Positions 1-11,274 of a DNA stretch of 64,000 nt are shown here, one piece after another (position 1 is the first letter of the stretch; every line of letters starts with the position of its first letter). The stretch comes from Mesocentrotus franciscanus. Lineage: Eukaryota; Echinodermata; Echinoidea; Camarodonta; Strongylocentrotidae. The DNA is taken from assembly GCA_037976565.1 (NCBI GenBank), contig CP137670.1, forward strand, positions 13,540,600-13,604,599, read 5' to 3'. The position numbers and the translations under genes were made by a program. The notes under the pieces are model-generated. The model did no database searches and was not told the origin of the DNA. It worked only from the letters and a program-made list of their open reading frames with translations.

Positions 1-461
1 ATTGGGAAAAAGGTATATTTTGAGTCATCATAATCATTGGCAAATAAGCATTGAATTAAAAGTAATAGTTACTTATGGAAACAAACAAGTGGAAAATAGT
101 TCATCTTCTCACGAAGGTTATGTACGTAATACAATAATAATTGTTTCATTAGTATTACTAGTATTAGTTATTATGTTAATCATCATTATTACTTTTACAA
201 TTATCGTCATCATCATTATCATCATGAGTCTTCTTCTTTTTGCTCTCTTCCTTTTCCTTTCCTTCTTTTTCTTCTTCTTTTTCTTCTTCTTCTCTTTCTT
301 GTATTTATTTGTATTGTTGTTATTATTATTGTTTGGAATTACCTTCTTAAAACGATTAGTATCTAATTGTAAAGATTCATTTTATGGCAAAGAATGTATT
401 GGACATAGAAGAGAAAAGGGTTCTAATGGATTAATTTTCTACAGAGATTTCTTTATTGTAC
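1..461. other. Intronic low-complexity sequence
   Basis: This stretch lies downstream of the EGF exon of the minus-strand lectin/Tie-like gene, so it should be intron. It holds ATT/ATC-rich simple sequence around 125-225 and a TTC/TTTC run at about 230-300. I see no exon in it. The rest of the receptor gene would lie beyond the left edge. Confidence 0.6.
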
Positions 462-596
462 CTTGGAGGCAGTTCTTTCCAGCATGGCCAGGAGGACAGA
501 TGCATGTTCCTGAGAGTTCGTGGCATACACCTCCATTATAACAACTATCACACACACGATCGCATAATGGTGGATTCCATCGGCCATAAGGGCACT
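462..596 (-). CDS. Tie1/2: EGF-like domain exon
   Basis: A 135-nt symmetric phase 1-1 exon, acceptor TTAACAG, donor GTACAA. It encodes ECPYGRWNPPLCDRVC, CYNGGVCHELSG and CICPPGHAGKNC, with eight cysteines in the spacing of Tie/MEGF-type EGF repeats. Further EGF, fibronectin III, transmembrane and kinase exons would be expected beyond the left edge if the Tie assignment is right. Confidence 0.78.
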
Positions 597-3500
597 CTGT
601 TAATACAATGAAACATGAACAACTATAATGTATATCCCACTTGGGCGTTAATCCCTGGAGATGAGGGTAAACACCCCTCCCACACACACACTCCTTGGAA
701 TGGATTTAGGGTACTGATATCCGAAAACAAGTAGCTTAATGAAATGAAGTGAAACGAAAAGACGCGTTCGGAACCTAAAATGCATAGTGGTTGAAAATCA
801 TACCTTAATTCTAAAGAAGTATATTTCAAATATCCAATATCAAGTATCCTACAGCACCAAGCTGAAAGCAAGACACCCCAAGATGAATTATTGCATAACT
901 TAAAGAAGGTTTTCAAAGTATGCAAATATATTCATCACATTTCTGTCGAAAAGATCCTTAAAGTTCCGATTTCGGAAATGAAATGGGCTACAATTTTAAC
1001 TGAACCTTTTCAAGACTGGAAGAAACTTTACACAATGCCTTTAAAATGTTGCCTTTCTACGAAACTTCGTTATTTTCAGTTCAAAATTTTACATCGAATA
1101 CTAGGGGTCAAAAGGTATCTTCACATTATGGGCATAGCTAATTCTAGTTTATTTATATTTTGCTTATCCTCTGTTGAAAGTATGTCACACTTGTTTTGGG
1201 AATGCCCTGTTACGCATCAATTCATTTAAGACTTTCTAAGCTCTTTTCTAAACAATGAAGTGCTTTTGAATACAAATTCCTTTTGTTTGGTTTCCCAGAT
1301 GGTATGCAATCTATCTTTAATTTTGTCATTTTATATGCAAAACACTATATATTCTCTGCGAAATGCAAAGGGAACGGCTATCTTTGAATTCTTTTAAGAT
1401 GCTTAAACGTTTTTATGAAGTTGAGTGGGTTCTTTGTATCAAACGCAATAAATTTGTTGTATTACTAGATAAATGGAGACATGTGCAACTGATGTAACAA
1501 TGTTTGTTTTACCGATATGTCACAACATGTGCTTTGTTCAAATCCATTTTGTTCTTCCTCAAGAATGATTGAATAAAATTTTTCTTTGAAAACAAAAAAT
1601 TATTCAAATATATGATTTTTGAAAAATCATAACTTGATTAAAAAGAGGCTGAACCAAAAGGCATAATGGTTGAAAATCATAATGTCATTGTAAAAAGTTA
1701 GAAGCACATCATTAGGACATAAAGCTGTTTATATGTTAATAATTGTAAATCCTCGATTAGGCTTTATACTGCAGAAACTTTCATTCAATTTTGGAAATTA
1801 CAACATTAGATTCCTCGATATTAATTATTCTTTACTGTCTAATTAACCAAAATACATCTGATCGATTAGATACGGTTTTTGTTGATTAATGTTATTACAT
1901 TTTAATGACCATCATATACTCATATGATGAAGTTAATCAGAACTCAAGGGAACATTTCAATTTTATTTTGAAGTTCCTTGTCAATTCACATCCCTACGAC
2001 CAATATGCAATGATATACTTTCAATGAAGAACAAAATCGAACCCTTCACGATGAGTCTTATAAAGCTGAATTGATGTTGTTCCAGCGTTCCATCCATATA
2101 CGTCACATACACACCGGCATCTGAGACAGATGCAGATTGGATTTTGTGTGATAGATTGCCAGAACTCATTCCAATGAGTGAATTAGCCCAGTCTACATCA
2201 GTCAATTTCCGCCATCTTATCCCGTTTTCTCCTACCATCCCTGTCGTGCTCATCACACTGAGTGTGATATTATCTCCCATATGTATTGTCTTTGTAAACC
2301 GACCATCACTGGGCTGCAATCGACCTTTAAAGAATACGAAGGAAAATCGACAACACCTTACATTACAATCTTATTTTTTCTGATTCAATAAAATTGCGTG
2401 ATCACGTCTTTCATTCTCTCTCTTTCTCTCTCCCTCTCGCTCCATTTATCCTCCGTTATTTTTAAATTGTCATTAACTAAATATTCATAGAATGAAACAG
2501 TAGGGAAAATATGTTTCAAGCATTAACATTTATGGTATTGAGGTGTTTTTAGAGTTTCAAAATAATCATAACATTTGCTTTTTAGAAATATTTACATTAA
2601 GTTGAAATTGTCTGTTTTATTATAATTTTAAATGTAAAACTATTAACAACTAAATTATTGATAACCTTACCAAGTTAGTATGTGAAAAAATTATATGTCC
2701 CAATTTGTGTCTTGAGAATATGACATATTAAAGCTTACATAGGAAAATGTTCAACAAACGCCCTCGTTTAACCAGTCCACCTTGCATTCTTCAGTTACGA
2801 AAACACACACACTAATTTACTAGAGGTATGAATAACTTAGTTGTTAACTGTATGTGCAATCCTATATATGTACGGGAAGAAAGAAGAATGCCAAGAGGAA
2901 CAGATGTCATTCTACTGGCTGTCACCGCAGAACATTCGAAAAACCCCAAGCCCTCCATAGTATCTGGAAGAGTCTGCCTTAATACTACAGATGATACATC
3001 ATTGCTGTCTCCTGGAGCTGTGTAACTATCGAAAGTTATAGACTCGGTCAGACGGACGAGTCTTCTGGTGGAGAATGTGAGAATCTCTTCATTCTCTGAG
3101 CCGAGTAGACAGAGAAATGACGCATTCAGCAGGCCTCCTCCGTAGGGAGATGGAGTAGCTGCCATTAAACGTACAGGGAGGATCTGTCGCGGACCTATGG
3201 GAAAATCATTATGTTTTTCAAGTAATTAGTGTCCACCTAGTATCTTCGTTAGAGGAGAAGTAAGGGGGAATATAAAAACGTTGCCAAGGCTATGAATTAT
3301 CTCACACTTCAACCTTACATTTCGTATCTTATGATAACGTTTGGTCCTTGTTGTTATATGCAAATATATTTTTCATACATATATTTTTTAACAAAGTTAC
3401 CTCCACTTCTAAAACTGAATAGTATAAACATTTATGGGAAACACAATCTAAATTAGATATGATACTTTATGATGTCACGTTTTCCTCGAGTTATCAACTG

Positions 3501-6500
3501 TAGATAAAGCCAAATAACTAGGAATGTTTAATAGACAGATTATATATTTCAAATGATAAAGTATTTCCCTTTTCGCCTCGAAAATACTGTAAAAGCATCG
3601 ATTACAACGAGTGATATTCTGTTTAAAGTGGAAACCAACTATGGATTTAAAACAGTGGTTACACAATATTAGAAAGTCATCAATCGATATATTTTTTCGT
3701 TTGTGGCATCTAAAATTTAATGTAATAAGGTAGAACGAGCATCATTTGAGCATTGACTGTCATAAAGGAGTACCCTTGAATATAGATAATAGAAATATAA
3801 TACCATGGCAATACTCACTCGGAGGTTTTTCACATGCGAACCTGAGGTAGGATGTACACCGTAGTTTTCTCCATCCATTATTTACCTGCTGATGAACACA
3901 TCTTTCATTCTCAAATAGGGTTTCATCACCATTCGACCAAGCAGGAAATCTCGAAAGGTAAAATGTGTTCCAAACAGTAATGTATTATCACAGTATTAAT
4001 AAAAGAAATATTTTACTTTAAAGGGCATAATCATGAAAGGGTGAAAACGTTTTGTCAGGGTTTTAATTTAGTTAAAATGTGTATTAGTTCAAATGTAAAT
4101 ATAAATAATTATGCCTTTCTTGCAAATCATGACCAGGGTTTGTATTTAAGGCTCCATGAGGTCCGCATAAAAAACATGGAAAGTAAGACAAATTCATTAT
4201 TTTCAACTTTTTCGGGGTTGCCATCAATCAATTGGAAAATCAACTTATATTTTAGATAATCATGATTTTAAAGTTACATACCAGTTTCTACCTATTGCAT
4301 TCTGTCTGCAACATGATGTGATCACAGTTTGTAAACAGTAGGATGTGTGAGATATTGTTGTGTGCGTGTGTGTGTGTGTGTGTGTGCGTGTGTATGAATA
4401 CTACAGTTTAACACATACTCATTATTGTCTAGTGCAGTGCCATCAATCCATTGGAACGTGCCCTCTTGATTGATATCCTCGAGTCCAAACCAATACGAGT
4501 TACCTCCAGCCAGCTCAATGAGATGCATCTGGTGAATGCGTTGAGAGAATAAATCAAAAAGAGAAAATCACCGATGATTATTTCTAATGTGCCATGATCA
4601 TGATAACTATATCGATATGTCTATAGTCCATGACATCATTGAAAGTTGAACTAGTTGAAATACGATATAAGTTTGTTTCCTGATACTTGGCTCACATCAC
4701 GTCGATATCGTGCTTCTCTAAAACCTTGTACATCCTTTTTCGATATTTTTCACATAACATTACAGATTCTCTATTCCTCTTACATTATACTTTTGATGTT
4801 TTTATTTCTAAATTTTGTGCACACACAATGGCTAGATTAAAGCCCGTTAAAGTTTGTATCACGTTTTATTTATACGTTCCATACTTGGAAGTAAACCTTT
4901 GATACCACGATGCGTCCTTACATTGATTTTGTCTGTTTTAGGCTGGGCAAGATCACCTCCTTGAGCCTGGCAGTACCTTCTAGCAAACGAGTATGACGTT
5001 ATCGAGGATTGAGAGATATAGTACAGGGTTCCATCAAGGCGACTCCATTTATATTCTGGAACGTCTATAATATTGATTAAAACAAGGTGATTGCCATTAT
5101 GAGATGTTCATCGTGTTATAAGAAAATAAGAAGAAAGAGTTTTAAACAATTACGTATCATTGCATTTATCATAGTCCTACAAATAAAAGACGTGACCAGA
5201 GATGAGAAGATCATGGATTGACTCTCCGGCAGGGCACTTTCATCTAACCTACTTTTCTCCACCCAGGTGATTTTGGTAACCTATAGTATGCAAACGTCTC
5301 CTTTGTTGGGTTTACACTGTGTGCGTCTGTAAAATGACATCTGGGCTAGAGTACTCACCAGAGAGTGGAGAATGTGCACACATTGTGTGTGTGGACAAAT
5401 TAACCTTGATCCGATGACGCAGATAATAATAAAACGCTAAGAGATATCGTGTATGCAGCGCTAAATAAACATCATTATAAGTAGATTTGTTAACATGCAT
5501 ATGCAGATGTGTTTAGACATGACAACTGATAATATTATCAAAGTTAATATTTTCAGTATTAAAATACGTAGTATTAATAACAAGGCAATCATCGGATCGT
5601 GTCTCACCCACCTGTGACAAACTAATATATCAAAGAGCATCCTTGACCCGAGTTTAGTTGCACTTTATTTGTGAAAAGAAATTCTAGCAGATAAACTTTA
5701 ACATATGACCTCAAATGCACTTTGACCTTAGCATGTAACACTTGAGAGCAACATATAATGTGAAGGTTCCCCGAGTGCAGCTGTGACCGAAGTTTGGTAA
5801 CAATAGGATTGACGGTTGCGAACATACTTGTCACAAGATAAGTTTGCAGGTACACGTTGTGACGGACGCCATTTGAATCCCTTAGTCTCGCCTCCGCCTT
5901 CAGTGGGCGACACAATAGGGACTTTTAGATTTTACACGACGAGAACGTGGACTGCCACGGTGACATCCTTTTAAGGTAATGTGACGTCCTTTTAAGGCAC
6001 TGCCGGGCACGGGCCAGTGCCTTGAAAGAATGGCACACGTGGCAGTCCACTACGTCGACGTGCAAATCTAAAAGTCCCTAGTAATAACAATGATGATATA
6101 CTGTTTTTGCATAGCGCATGTCACATTATCATATATTCTATCTATGCACTTCCAATTCCAAACGATATTGGATATTATTAGCCCCGATTTTAATCGAAGC
6201 TCTTAACGCTCAGTGCAGTCAAGGAATAAATCATATCAAGTACTCACTTACTACACCTGGGCCTAGTGTGGCAAACGTAACTAATGTCTTGCCAGAGGAC
6301 ATTAGTGGTGCAGCAGGGATTCGATTCCTCTCTTTGAAGCATGTACGACAAGATACATAAGATTTTTCATAGGTTGTTTTATAATTCGCTTTGCATCCTC
6401 GCATATTTTGTTTGTCTTCATTTTGTCGTAATTTAACATATTAATATAAGATAAAATCAATAGAATTTTAGCGCTCTCCAGGGGTTGAAACATTAAACCC

Positions 6501-9500
6501 AAACAAATCCCTTTAGCCTCGGGTTCTAGCATTTAAGTTTCATCGGGAATTTTTTAAACTTTGCAACGATCAAAACCCCGTGCCTATAGATCCATAGTCC
6601 TGTGACTTACCCACATGGGCAAAACCCTCTTATCGGGGGTTAAACTAAATAAAAATTAAACGTTTCTGAAAGTCGACATCAGTTGATTAACGGCTCTCTT
6701 TGAAATTACTAGTTTCATTTAATAGACTTTTAAGCAATTAGAAATAGAGAGAGAGAGAGAGAGAAAAAAAGAAATATTGGCAATGAAACAGAAATGACCA
6801 TACGTGTTAGGTCAAGTGACTTACCCTGATAGCGTTCACATATGAAGGGTCGGTCGAGATTACACTGAATATCAAGCCATCCCATGGCTGGATCAGAAGA
6901 TAGAGTGGCACAATCTTCATCACCTTGGTTGTTGGGTTCAGGATCCCTCCATGCTGAATACCTGTGTGTATTGAATTAAGAAGAATGCAAAAAAAGCATG
7001 CAGAAGTAAACAGACGGTTATACGAAAGAACGGTTCTATATAAAAAAAAATATGGTGTGTCTTTTTTTTCTTTTTGGAGGGGGTGTTTTTTATAGGGATT
7101 TCCTGCATTCTATTGGCAGATATGAAAGCCGAATTCTGATAAGTGGAATATAATGGCAGATGTCATATAAGTGCACTGTCTTATATATTGTCTTTAAAAT
7201 GCTTAGTTCCAAAACTGGATTTTTGAGCCGAACCATCCATAAGAATATACTCCATCAATCAAAAAGTAAGCTTCCCCACATCACTGTTCAATCTAAATCG
7301 AGAACAAACTCATGGCATTTGTATTCGAAAAGCGTAGTATGCACTACTAATTTAACCATATTATTTTGATTGCATATTTGAAAGTTGTAATTTTTATGCG
7401 GATTATTATTTTTTTAAATAAGCACTTGTACAAAATAGGAAAATATTTATTAACAAGTATAAACACATCCCCTTGCATTACGACATGCAAAAATCTTTTT
7501 GTTTTGTTACTACCGAGTGCAATAATGTCATTATCAAAACATAAGATAGCCATCAAAGTGTGATCAAGAAAACTATTACGCATACTTTGTCTTTTAGACC
7601 AACAAATTACATCAATTAATATTTTTCGAGTTACAATGAAAATGTCAGCGAAATTTTGTTGGGTCTATTATATCTACCTACCTAAATATGAAAGTAACAT
7701 GTTACAAATCATATAATTAAAGAAGTAATTTAGAGTTAGGCAGTTTTTTCAAAGTAGTAACGATTAAGTATGCATTATAAAGTTATTGAACCTACTGTAA
7801 AGGTGTACCGTCGATCCATTCAAATGTGCCTTCTACAGCTTGGTCAGTCAAACCAAAAAATACATTATTTAATCCCGAAATCCTGTCATGAAGAAACGTC
7901 TGGTAAGAGTAAAACAGAAATGTCATCTCATAAACATCAGTTGCTTAATTTTGTTTTCATATTTTCATGGCTGTAAAGCCATTTTTGTCGATTTCATAAT
8001 TAAAATGTAATTTAAAGAATATGATAAAAAAGCTACAATACGTTTCATGACGCCACGTTTTGGAAATTGAACGCTGAATGCAAAGAGGTATAATTGAACA
8101 TACGTTGATATCGTGTGATTTGATCAGTGCTAAATCAGCTCCATGATACTGACAGTAGGTCCGTGCATCTGAGTAAGACCGAGCCAGCCATGACGGAGAG
8201 ATGAAATAATCTAGACCTCCAAATGATGCTTCACTGATTCCATCAAATACTGTAATAAAACAGAATTTCTATTTGAGAGTGTATCGTGATGAGAAAGATT
8301 GTGATTTTAACGAAATTGCGTCGACTTTTCCTTGCACATTATAGGCATACCTCTGATCCTACATACCCCATTGTGGGCGTAGCGGTCGACGATACTGTTT
8401 GATTGTTTAACTAAAAGGGTCAGAATTTACGTTTATTTTCCAAATATGTATGCAAACACAGAACGATAGCATTTGTTGTCATTTCTTAAAGATAAATTAT
8501 ATCTGAACTGTTTATTTCGTCGGTGTAGGAATACGACAGAGTTAAAAACAAGATTATAATTTTTTCATGAATCGAACAATTGAAGTGGCATTTTTTGTAG
8601 TTTCGTAGAAAGTTACGAACGCAAAGTTCAAAAACAGCCATACATCCGATGATGGTTTGATAAAATTATTGTATTATTATGTTGTAATGATAACGGATTT
8701 CGGTTTAAGGAGTAGCGCAATATTCAAAATATCTGAAAAGCATTTCAAAATTATGCTTGTACGAAACATACTCCCATAGCTCTGCGATCGATATCTTACG
8801 CTAAACGAATTCCAAACTTCAGCCCTTTATCCTAATGCTAACCCCGACCCTAATTCTAACCCTAACCTACAACCCAAATGCCGTATGATCTCAAGACAAT
8901 ACGTTTGTTGCAATATAGCCCAGAGCAACTATCGCCAGAACACAATTAACTGTTTGATCATCAATATTCATACCTCCTGTACGTTCACAAATGTACGGCA
9001 AAGATTGCGATGAAGGTTGGTCATACCATGATGGGCCATCACGTAGACCGAGACAACCCCAGGAGTCAGGATTATTTGGTTCCGTGGAAGTATACCAATC
9101 ATTATACCTTGGACAACAAAACGCTATATAAATTAAGTTCGCATTGTGATCGTTATTATATATATTATGATTAATAATACTTGAAGTAGTAGTAGCAGCA
9201 GCAGTAGTAATAGTACTATTGTTATATTTATTACCATCAATCTCATCATTATTATTATTAGTATTATTAATATTATAATCATTATTATTATAATTTTATT
9301 GTTCCTGTAATATTGAGAATAATCATGGAGGTTCGGATATCCATCATTAAACTGAATTTGAATTTAAATATGTATTCACATTAACCTCATCCCCCACCCC
9401 CTGCCCCTGAGACGCTATATAAATTGAGTTCGCATTATGATCATTATTATATATTATGATTGATAATAATAATAATAATGATAATATTTGGAGTAGTAGT

Positions 9501-11274
9501 AGTAGCAGCAGCAGCAGTAGTAGTAGTATTATTGTTATTATTATTTTCATCATCATCCTCATCATTATTATGTATATTGTTATCATTGTTATTATTATTA
9601 TCATCATTATTAGTAGTAGTAGTATCATCACTATTATTACTATTCGTGTAATATCGAGAATAATCATGGAGGTTCGGATATCCATCATTAAACTGAATTT
9701 GAATTTAAATATGTATTCACATTAACCTCATCCCCCCTCCCCCTGAGATGCTACAATAATAATGTGAGTATGTAGCATGTAAAGAAATAGAGCAGAAATC
9801 TGGTCGTAACAACATTATCTTGTATTGTTGAGCCGAGCTTTTTATATTCCATCTTCTTGATACATTCAACTTAAACATAGATATTACAAAGGATGCTAAT
9901 AAAGTATATTTTACTTTTAATGGACACTGGATACATTTAAATGAAAAATGTTTTTTAGGAGAATTGCAACTACAGATTAAATCTAGACATGCATAGGCGT
10001 TCATCAACATGTATTCGTTTATCTTGACAGATCTCGACAGAGAAAACATATAAGGAACATACTGGAGTGTAGTACCATCCAACCAGGTGAAATCTCCCCA
10101 GCCAATCCTCCGAAGCCCGAAGAGGTAACAAAAATATGGATCACTTGGATTAAATGGAGGAAGTAGCTCTTTGAGAAATGTCTGAAAGTGGAAAAATGGA
10201 GAAGAAAAATATTTTAAATTTATGATTTATTCACCAGTTAAGTCAGAATATAAAACCTTAGCGTTAGCTAAAAGCTTTCCCTATGTTTTACGATGGTTTT
10301 GTTTGGGATTCTCTCTCTCTCTTTACCTCGCTATCCAAATTTGAGGTATAGACTGTGCATGTGAACTGCTCTTTGTCTTTTCTATAAATATTGTAAATTT
10401 TTCATATTATCTTGCATATTGCGCCATAATGTTTGGATTTATTTGAATATTTAAATTATTCTCACGTATTTCATCCGTTGAAATTGCAATCAAACCTTGA
10501 TAGCGAGCTAATTGTAATAAAATGATAAGAACATCAGCGAAATTGGTTTTATACAAGAGCTCTGTAGGCCCGCAAGAAATTATTAATGAAATATTCTATC
10601 ATTGGAATGAAATGTGTATAATGTTAAAACACATAATATATTTTGTTTTCTGTTGAAATTCTTGGGGGTGACAGCCTTTTAAAAATAGTATGATCGTTTT
10701 CGTTTTGTTTTGTTTTGTTTAGTTTTTATTGCATAGCAATATATATAGTTATATTCTATTCTGCCGTGTAATTCAGCAAAGTACTGCGTTTTTCATGATT
10801 CGATATACAATAGGCAATTTGCGAATGAAAATACATTTCAAATGCCATTGAAAAACAATAATAGACACAAATCCACATGCTTATCCACCCCACCCCGAAG
10901 CCCACCCCACCCACGAACCACCTGGAAGCGGCTACATGATTTTCTGAGAATATGGTCACTGAAATCTGGTTCGGCGTTGTTTGTTGTGACTAGGGTGGGG
11001 TCTCTCCATCGGGGGTGAACAGATTGAAACTCTAGGTACATGTAGTTTGCCCTGTGGCGTATATTTTATTTTCCTTGATTGTCTTAATCATCTTGACAGT
11101 GTGAATACTGTATAAAACTTGTCATTAGACTTACGTTGACTTCGGCTGTCTTGATGATAGCCAAATCACCGCCATAACTTTGACATGTTTCCCTGGCAGC
11201 ACTTGGCGTTCCACGAGGTGTGTACTTGATGAGATACTGAGATTCACCGAGCTCTTGCCATCTACAGCCATCGT
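462..11274 (-). CDS. Tie1/2: Lectin-Tie-like receptor gene, partial (12 exons)
   Basis: Twelve minus-strand exons join in phase: 11135-11274, 10063-10181, 8974-9107, 8104-8249, 7796-7899, 6825-6961, 4922-5064, 4419-4528, 3819-3949, 2874-3194, 2043-2324 and 462-596, giving about 634 residues. Domain order is C-type lectin 1 (1-131), lectin 2 (132-260), lectin 3 (262-388), Ig1 (390-495), cysteine-free Ig2 (497-589) and EGF (590-634). The Ig2 end (DAGVY, then RLIVK) followed by an EGF with NGGVCH and CICPPG matches the Tie family pattern, in which Ig2 runs into EGF repeats. Tie proteins are surface receptor tyrosine kinases. No transmembrane or kinase part is visible because the gene leaves the window at the left. 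The signal-peptide exon upstream of 11274 was not found. It could instead be a secreted or other membrane lectin. The Tie call rests on remembered family patterns; the joins rest on the sequence. Confidence 0.72.
897..1245 (+). pseudogene. LINE C-terminal remnant
   Basis: The plus strand carries a short open stretch with CLSTKLRYFQFKILHRILG and SMSHLFWECP. This matches the end of non-LTR retrotransposon ORF2, where a small zinc-knuckle (C..C..H..C) follows the reverse transcriptase. No upstream polymerase is visible, so it is a 5'-truncated fossil in the intron after the Ig2 exon. Confidence 0.65.
1246..2042. other. Intron, no feature seen
   Basis: AT-rich intron between the EGF and Ig2 exons. 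I see no further exon or clear repeat beyond the LINE tail. Confidence 0.5.
2043..2324 (-). CDS. Tie1/2: Ig-like domain 2 exon, without cysteines
   Basis: A 282-nt symmetric phase 1-1 exon. It encodes MGDNITLSVM, IRWRKL and SVSDAGVYVTYMDGT, then RLIVK. The core Trp and the DxGxY motif of an Ig fold are present, but there is no cysteine in the exon. A disulfide-free Ig domain directly before EGF repeats is characteristic of Tie receptors. The donor reads GTTCGA and is weak. Confidence 0.7.
2874..3194 (-). CDS. Tie1/2: Ig-like domain 1 exon
   Basis: A single 321-nt symmetric phase 1-1 exon with acceptor CCCATAG and donor GTACAT. It contains NASFLCLLGSE and GLGFFECSAV, the two cysteines about 75 residues apart expected for an Ig fold. 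Position and pattern resemble the first Ig domain of Tie receptors. Confidence 0.7.
3819..3949 (-). CDS. Tie1/2: Lectin domain 3, C-terminal exon (no EPN)
   Basis: Entry is in phase 2 after TTTCGAG and exit in phase 1 at GTGAGT. It encodes FPAWSNGDETLFENERCVH and ends LRFACEKPP. The fold cysteines are kept but no EPN or QPD motif is present, so this domain has probably lost the canonical calcium-dependent sugar site. The acceptor lacks a strong pyrimidine tract, which makes it the weakest join in the lectin part. Confidence 0.7.
4419..4528 (-). CDS. Tie1/2: Lectin domain 3, middle exon
   Basis: The acceptor is TTCACCAG and the donor GTATGT, phases 0 to 2. It encodes SYWFGLEDINQEGTFQWIDG. A (TG)n microsatellite at about 4361-4394 lies just inside the following intron, within 60 bp of the donor. 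Confidence 0.8.
4922..5064 (-). CDS. Tie1/2: Lectin domain 3, N-terminal exon
   Basis: The acceptor is TTATAG and the donor GTAAGG, phases 1 to 0. It encodes YSFARRYCQAQGGDLAQPKT, the same helix and GGDLA element as lectins 1 and 2. Confidence 0.8.
5262..5475 (+). repeat. tRNA-SINE fragment
   Basis: The segment from the CCCAGGTG region through GTAAAATGACATCTGG and GAGTGGAGAATGTGCAC matches the body of the SINE at 41321-41684. The tRNA-like head is missing. Confidence 0.6.
5916..6080. mobile_element. 165-bp MITE with long TIRs
   Basis: It starts TAGGGACTTTTAGATTT and ends with the reverse complement (AAATCTAAAAGTCCCTA). A second matching block, GTGGACTGCCACG, lies just inside. The interior has a further inverted pair around AAGGCACTG and CAGTGCCTT, so the whole unit can fold back. 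It lies in the intron between lectins 2 and 3. Confidence 0.75.
6235..6335 (-). repeat. tRNA-SINE fragment
   Basis: On the minus strand it has a box B-like GAATCGAATCCC followed by ATGTCCTCTGGCAAGACATT and TTTGCCACAC, the same order as in the SINE at 41321-41684. Confidence 0.6.
6825..6961 (-). CDS. Tie1/2: Lectin domain 2, C-terminal exon (EPN motif)
   Basis: The acceptor is ACACACAG and the donor GTAAGTC, phases 2 to 1. It encodes WRDPEPNNQGDEDCATL and GWLDIQCNLDRPFICER. EPN, the acidic residues and the closing cysteines make this the most canonical of the three sugar-binding sites, although WND reads WLD. Confidence 0.84.
7796..7899 (-). CDS. Tie1/2: Lectin domain 2, middle exon
   Basis: The acceptor is TTACCAG and the donor GTAGGT, phases 0 to 2. 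It encodes NNVFFGLTDQAVEGTFEWID, a very typical lectin core (xGLTD, then EGTFEWxDG). Confidence 0.82.
8104..8249 (-). CDS. Tie1/2: Lectin domain 2, N-terminal exon
   Basis: The acceptor is TTACAG and the donor GTATGT, phases 1 to 0, the same phases as the first exon of lectin 1. It encodes SYSDARTYCQYHGADLALI, the conserved helix and GADLA motif of the lectin fold. Confidence 0.8.
8974..9107 (-). CDS. Tie1/2: Lectin domain 1, C-terminal exon (EPN motif)
   Basis: The exon begins after a CCAAG acceptor and ends at donor GTATGA, phases 2 to 1. It encodes WYTSTEPNNPDSWGC, with the EPN calcium/sugar-site motif typical of mannose-type lectin domains, and closes with LPYICER. The usual WND is replaced by WYD, so calcium binding is plausible but not certain. 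Confidence 0.8.
9123..9753. repeat. Tandem duplication with trinucleotide core
   Basis: Two units of about 290-340 bp lie in direct orientation. Both start GCTATATAAATT, pass through AGT/AGC and ATT/ATC trinucleotide runs, and end with GGAGGTTCGGATATCCATCA and CTCATCCCCC. The duplication lies in the intron inside lectin 1. Long open frames here come from the simple repeats and are not genes. Confidence 0.8.
10063..10181 (-). CDS. Tie1/2: Lectin domain 1, middle exon
   Basis: The acceptor is CACTTTCAG and the donor GTATGT, with phases 0 to 2. It encodes the segment ending in DFTWLDGTTLQ, matching the lectin FxWxDG motif that precedes the long loop. The same exon position in lectins 2 and 3 ends in FEWIDGTPL and FQWIDGTAL, so the three domains arose by duplication of a three-exon cassette. 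Confidence 0.78.
11135..11274 (-). CDS. Tie1/2: Lectin domain 1, N-terminal exon
   Basis: The acceptor reads AAACAG and the donor GTAAGTC. Entry is in phase 1 and exit in phase 0. It encodes the start of a C-type lectin fold: DGCRWQELGESQYLI, then RETCQSYGGDLAII, the usual first helix region with its conserved Cys and the GGDLA motif. It is the most upstream exon I can recognise. The residue split at its start shows that at least one more exon lies further right. Confidence 0.8.

Noticed and set aside
2..541. Open frame with poly-Phe/Ile core at the left edge
   Set aside because: It is simple-sequence TTC/ATT translation on the strand opposite the EGF exon, with no domain.
8830..8870. CCCTAA-like words suggesting an interstitial telomere repeat (also 56060-56200)
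   Set aside because: The words are irregular (AACCCCGACCC, AATTCTAACCC) and too few. A degenerate match only.
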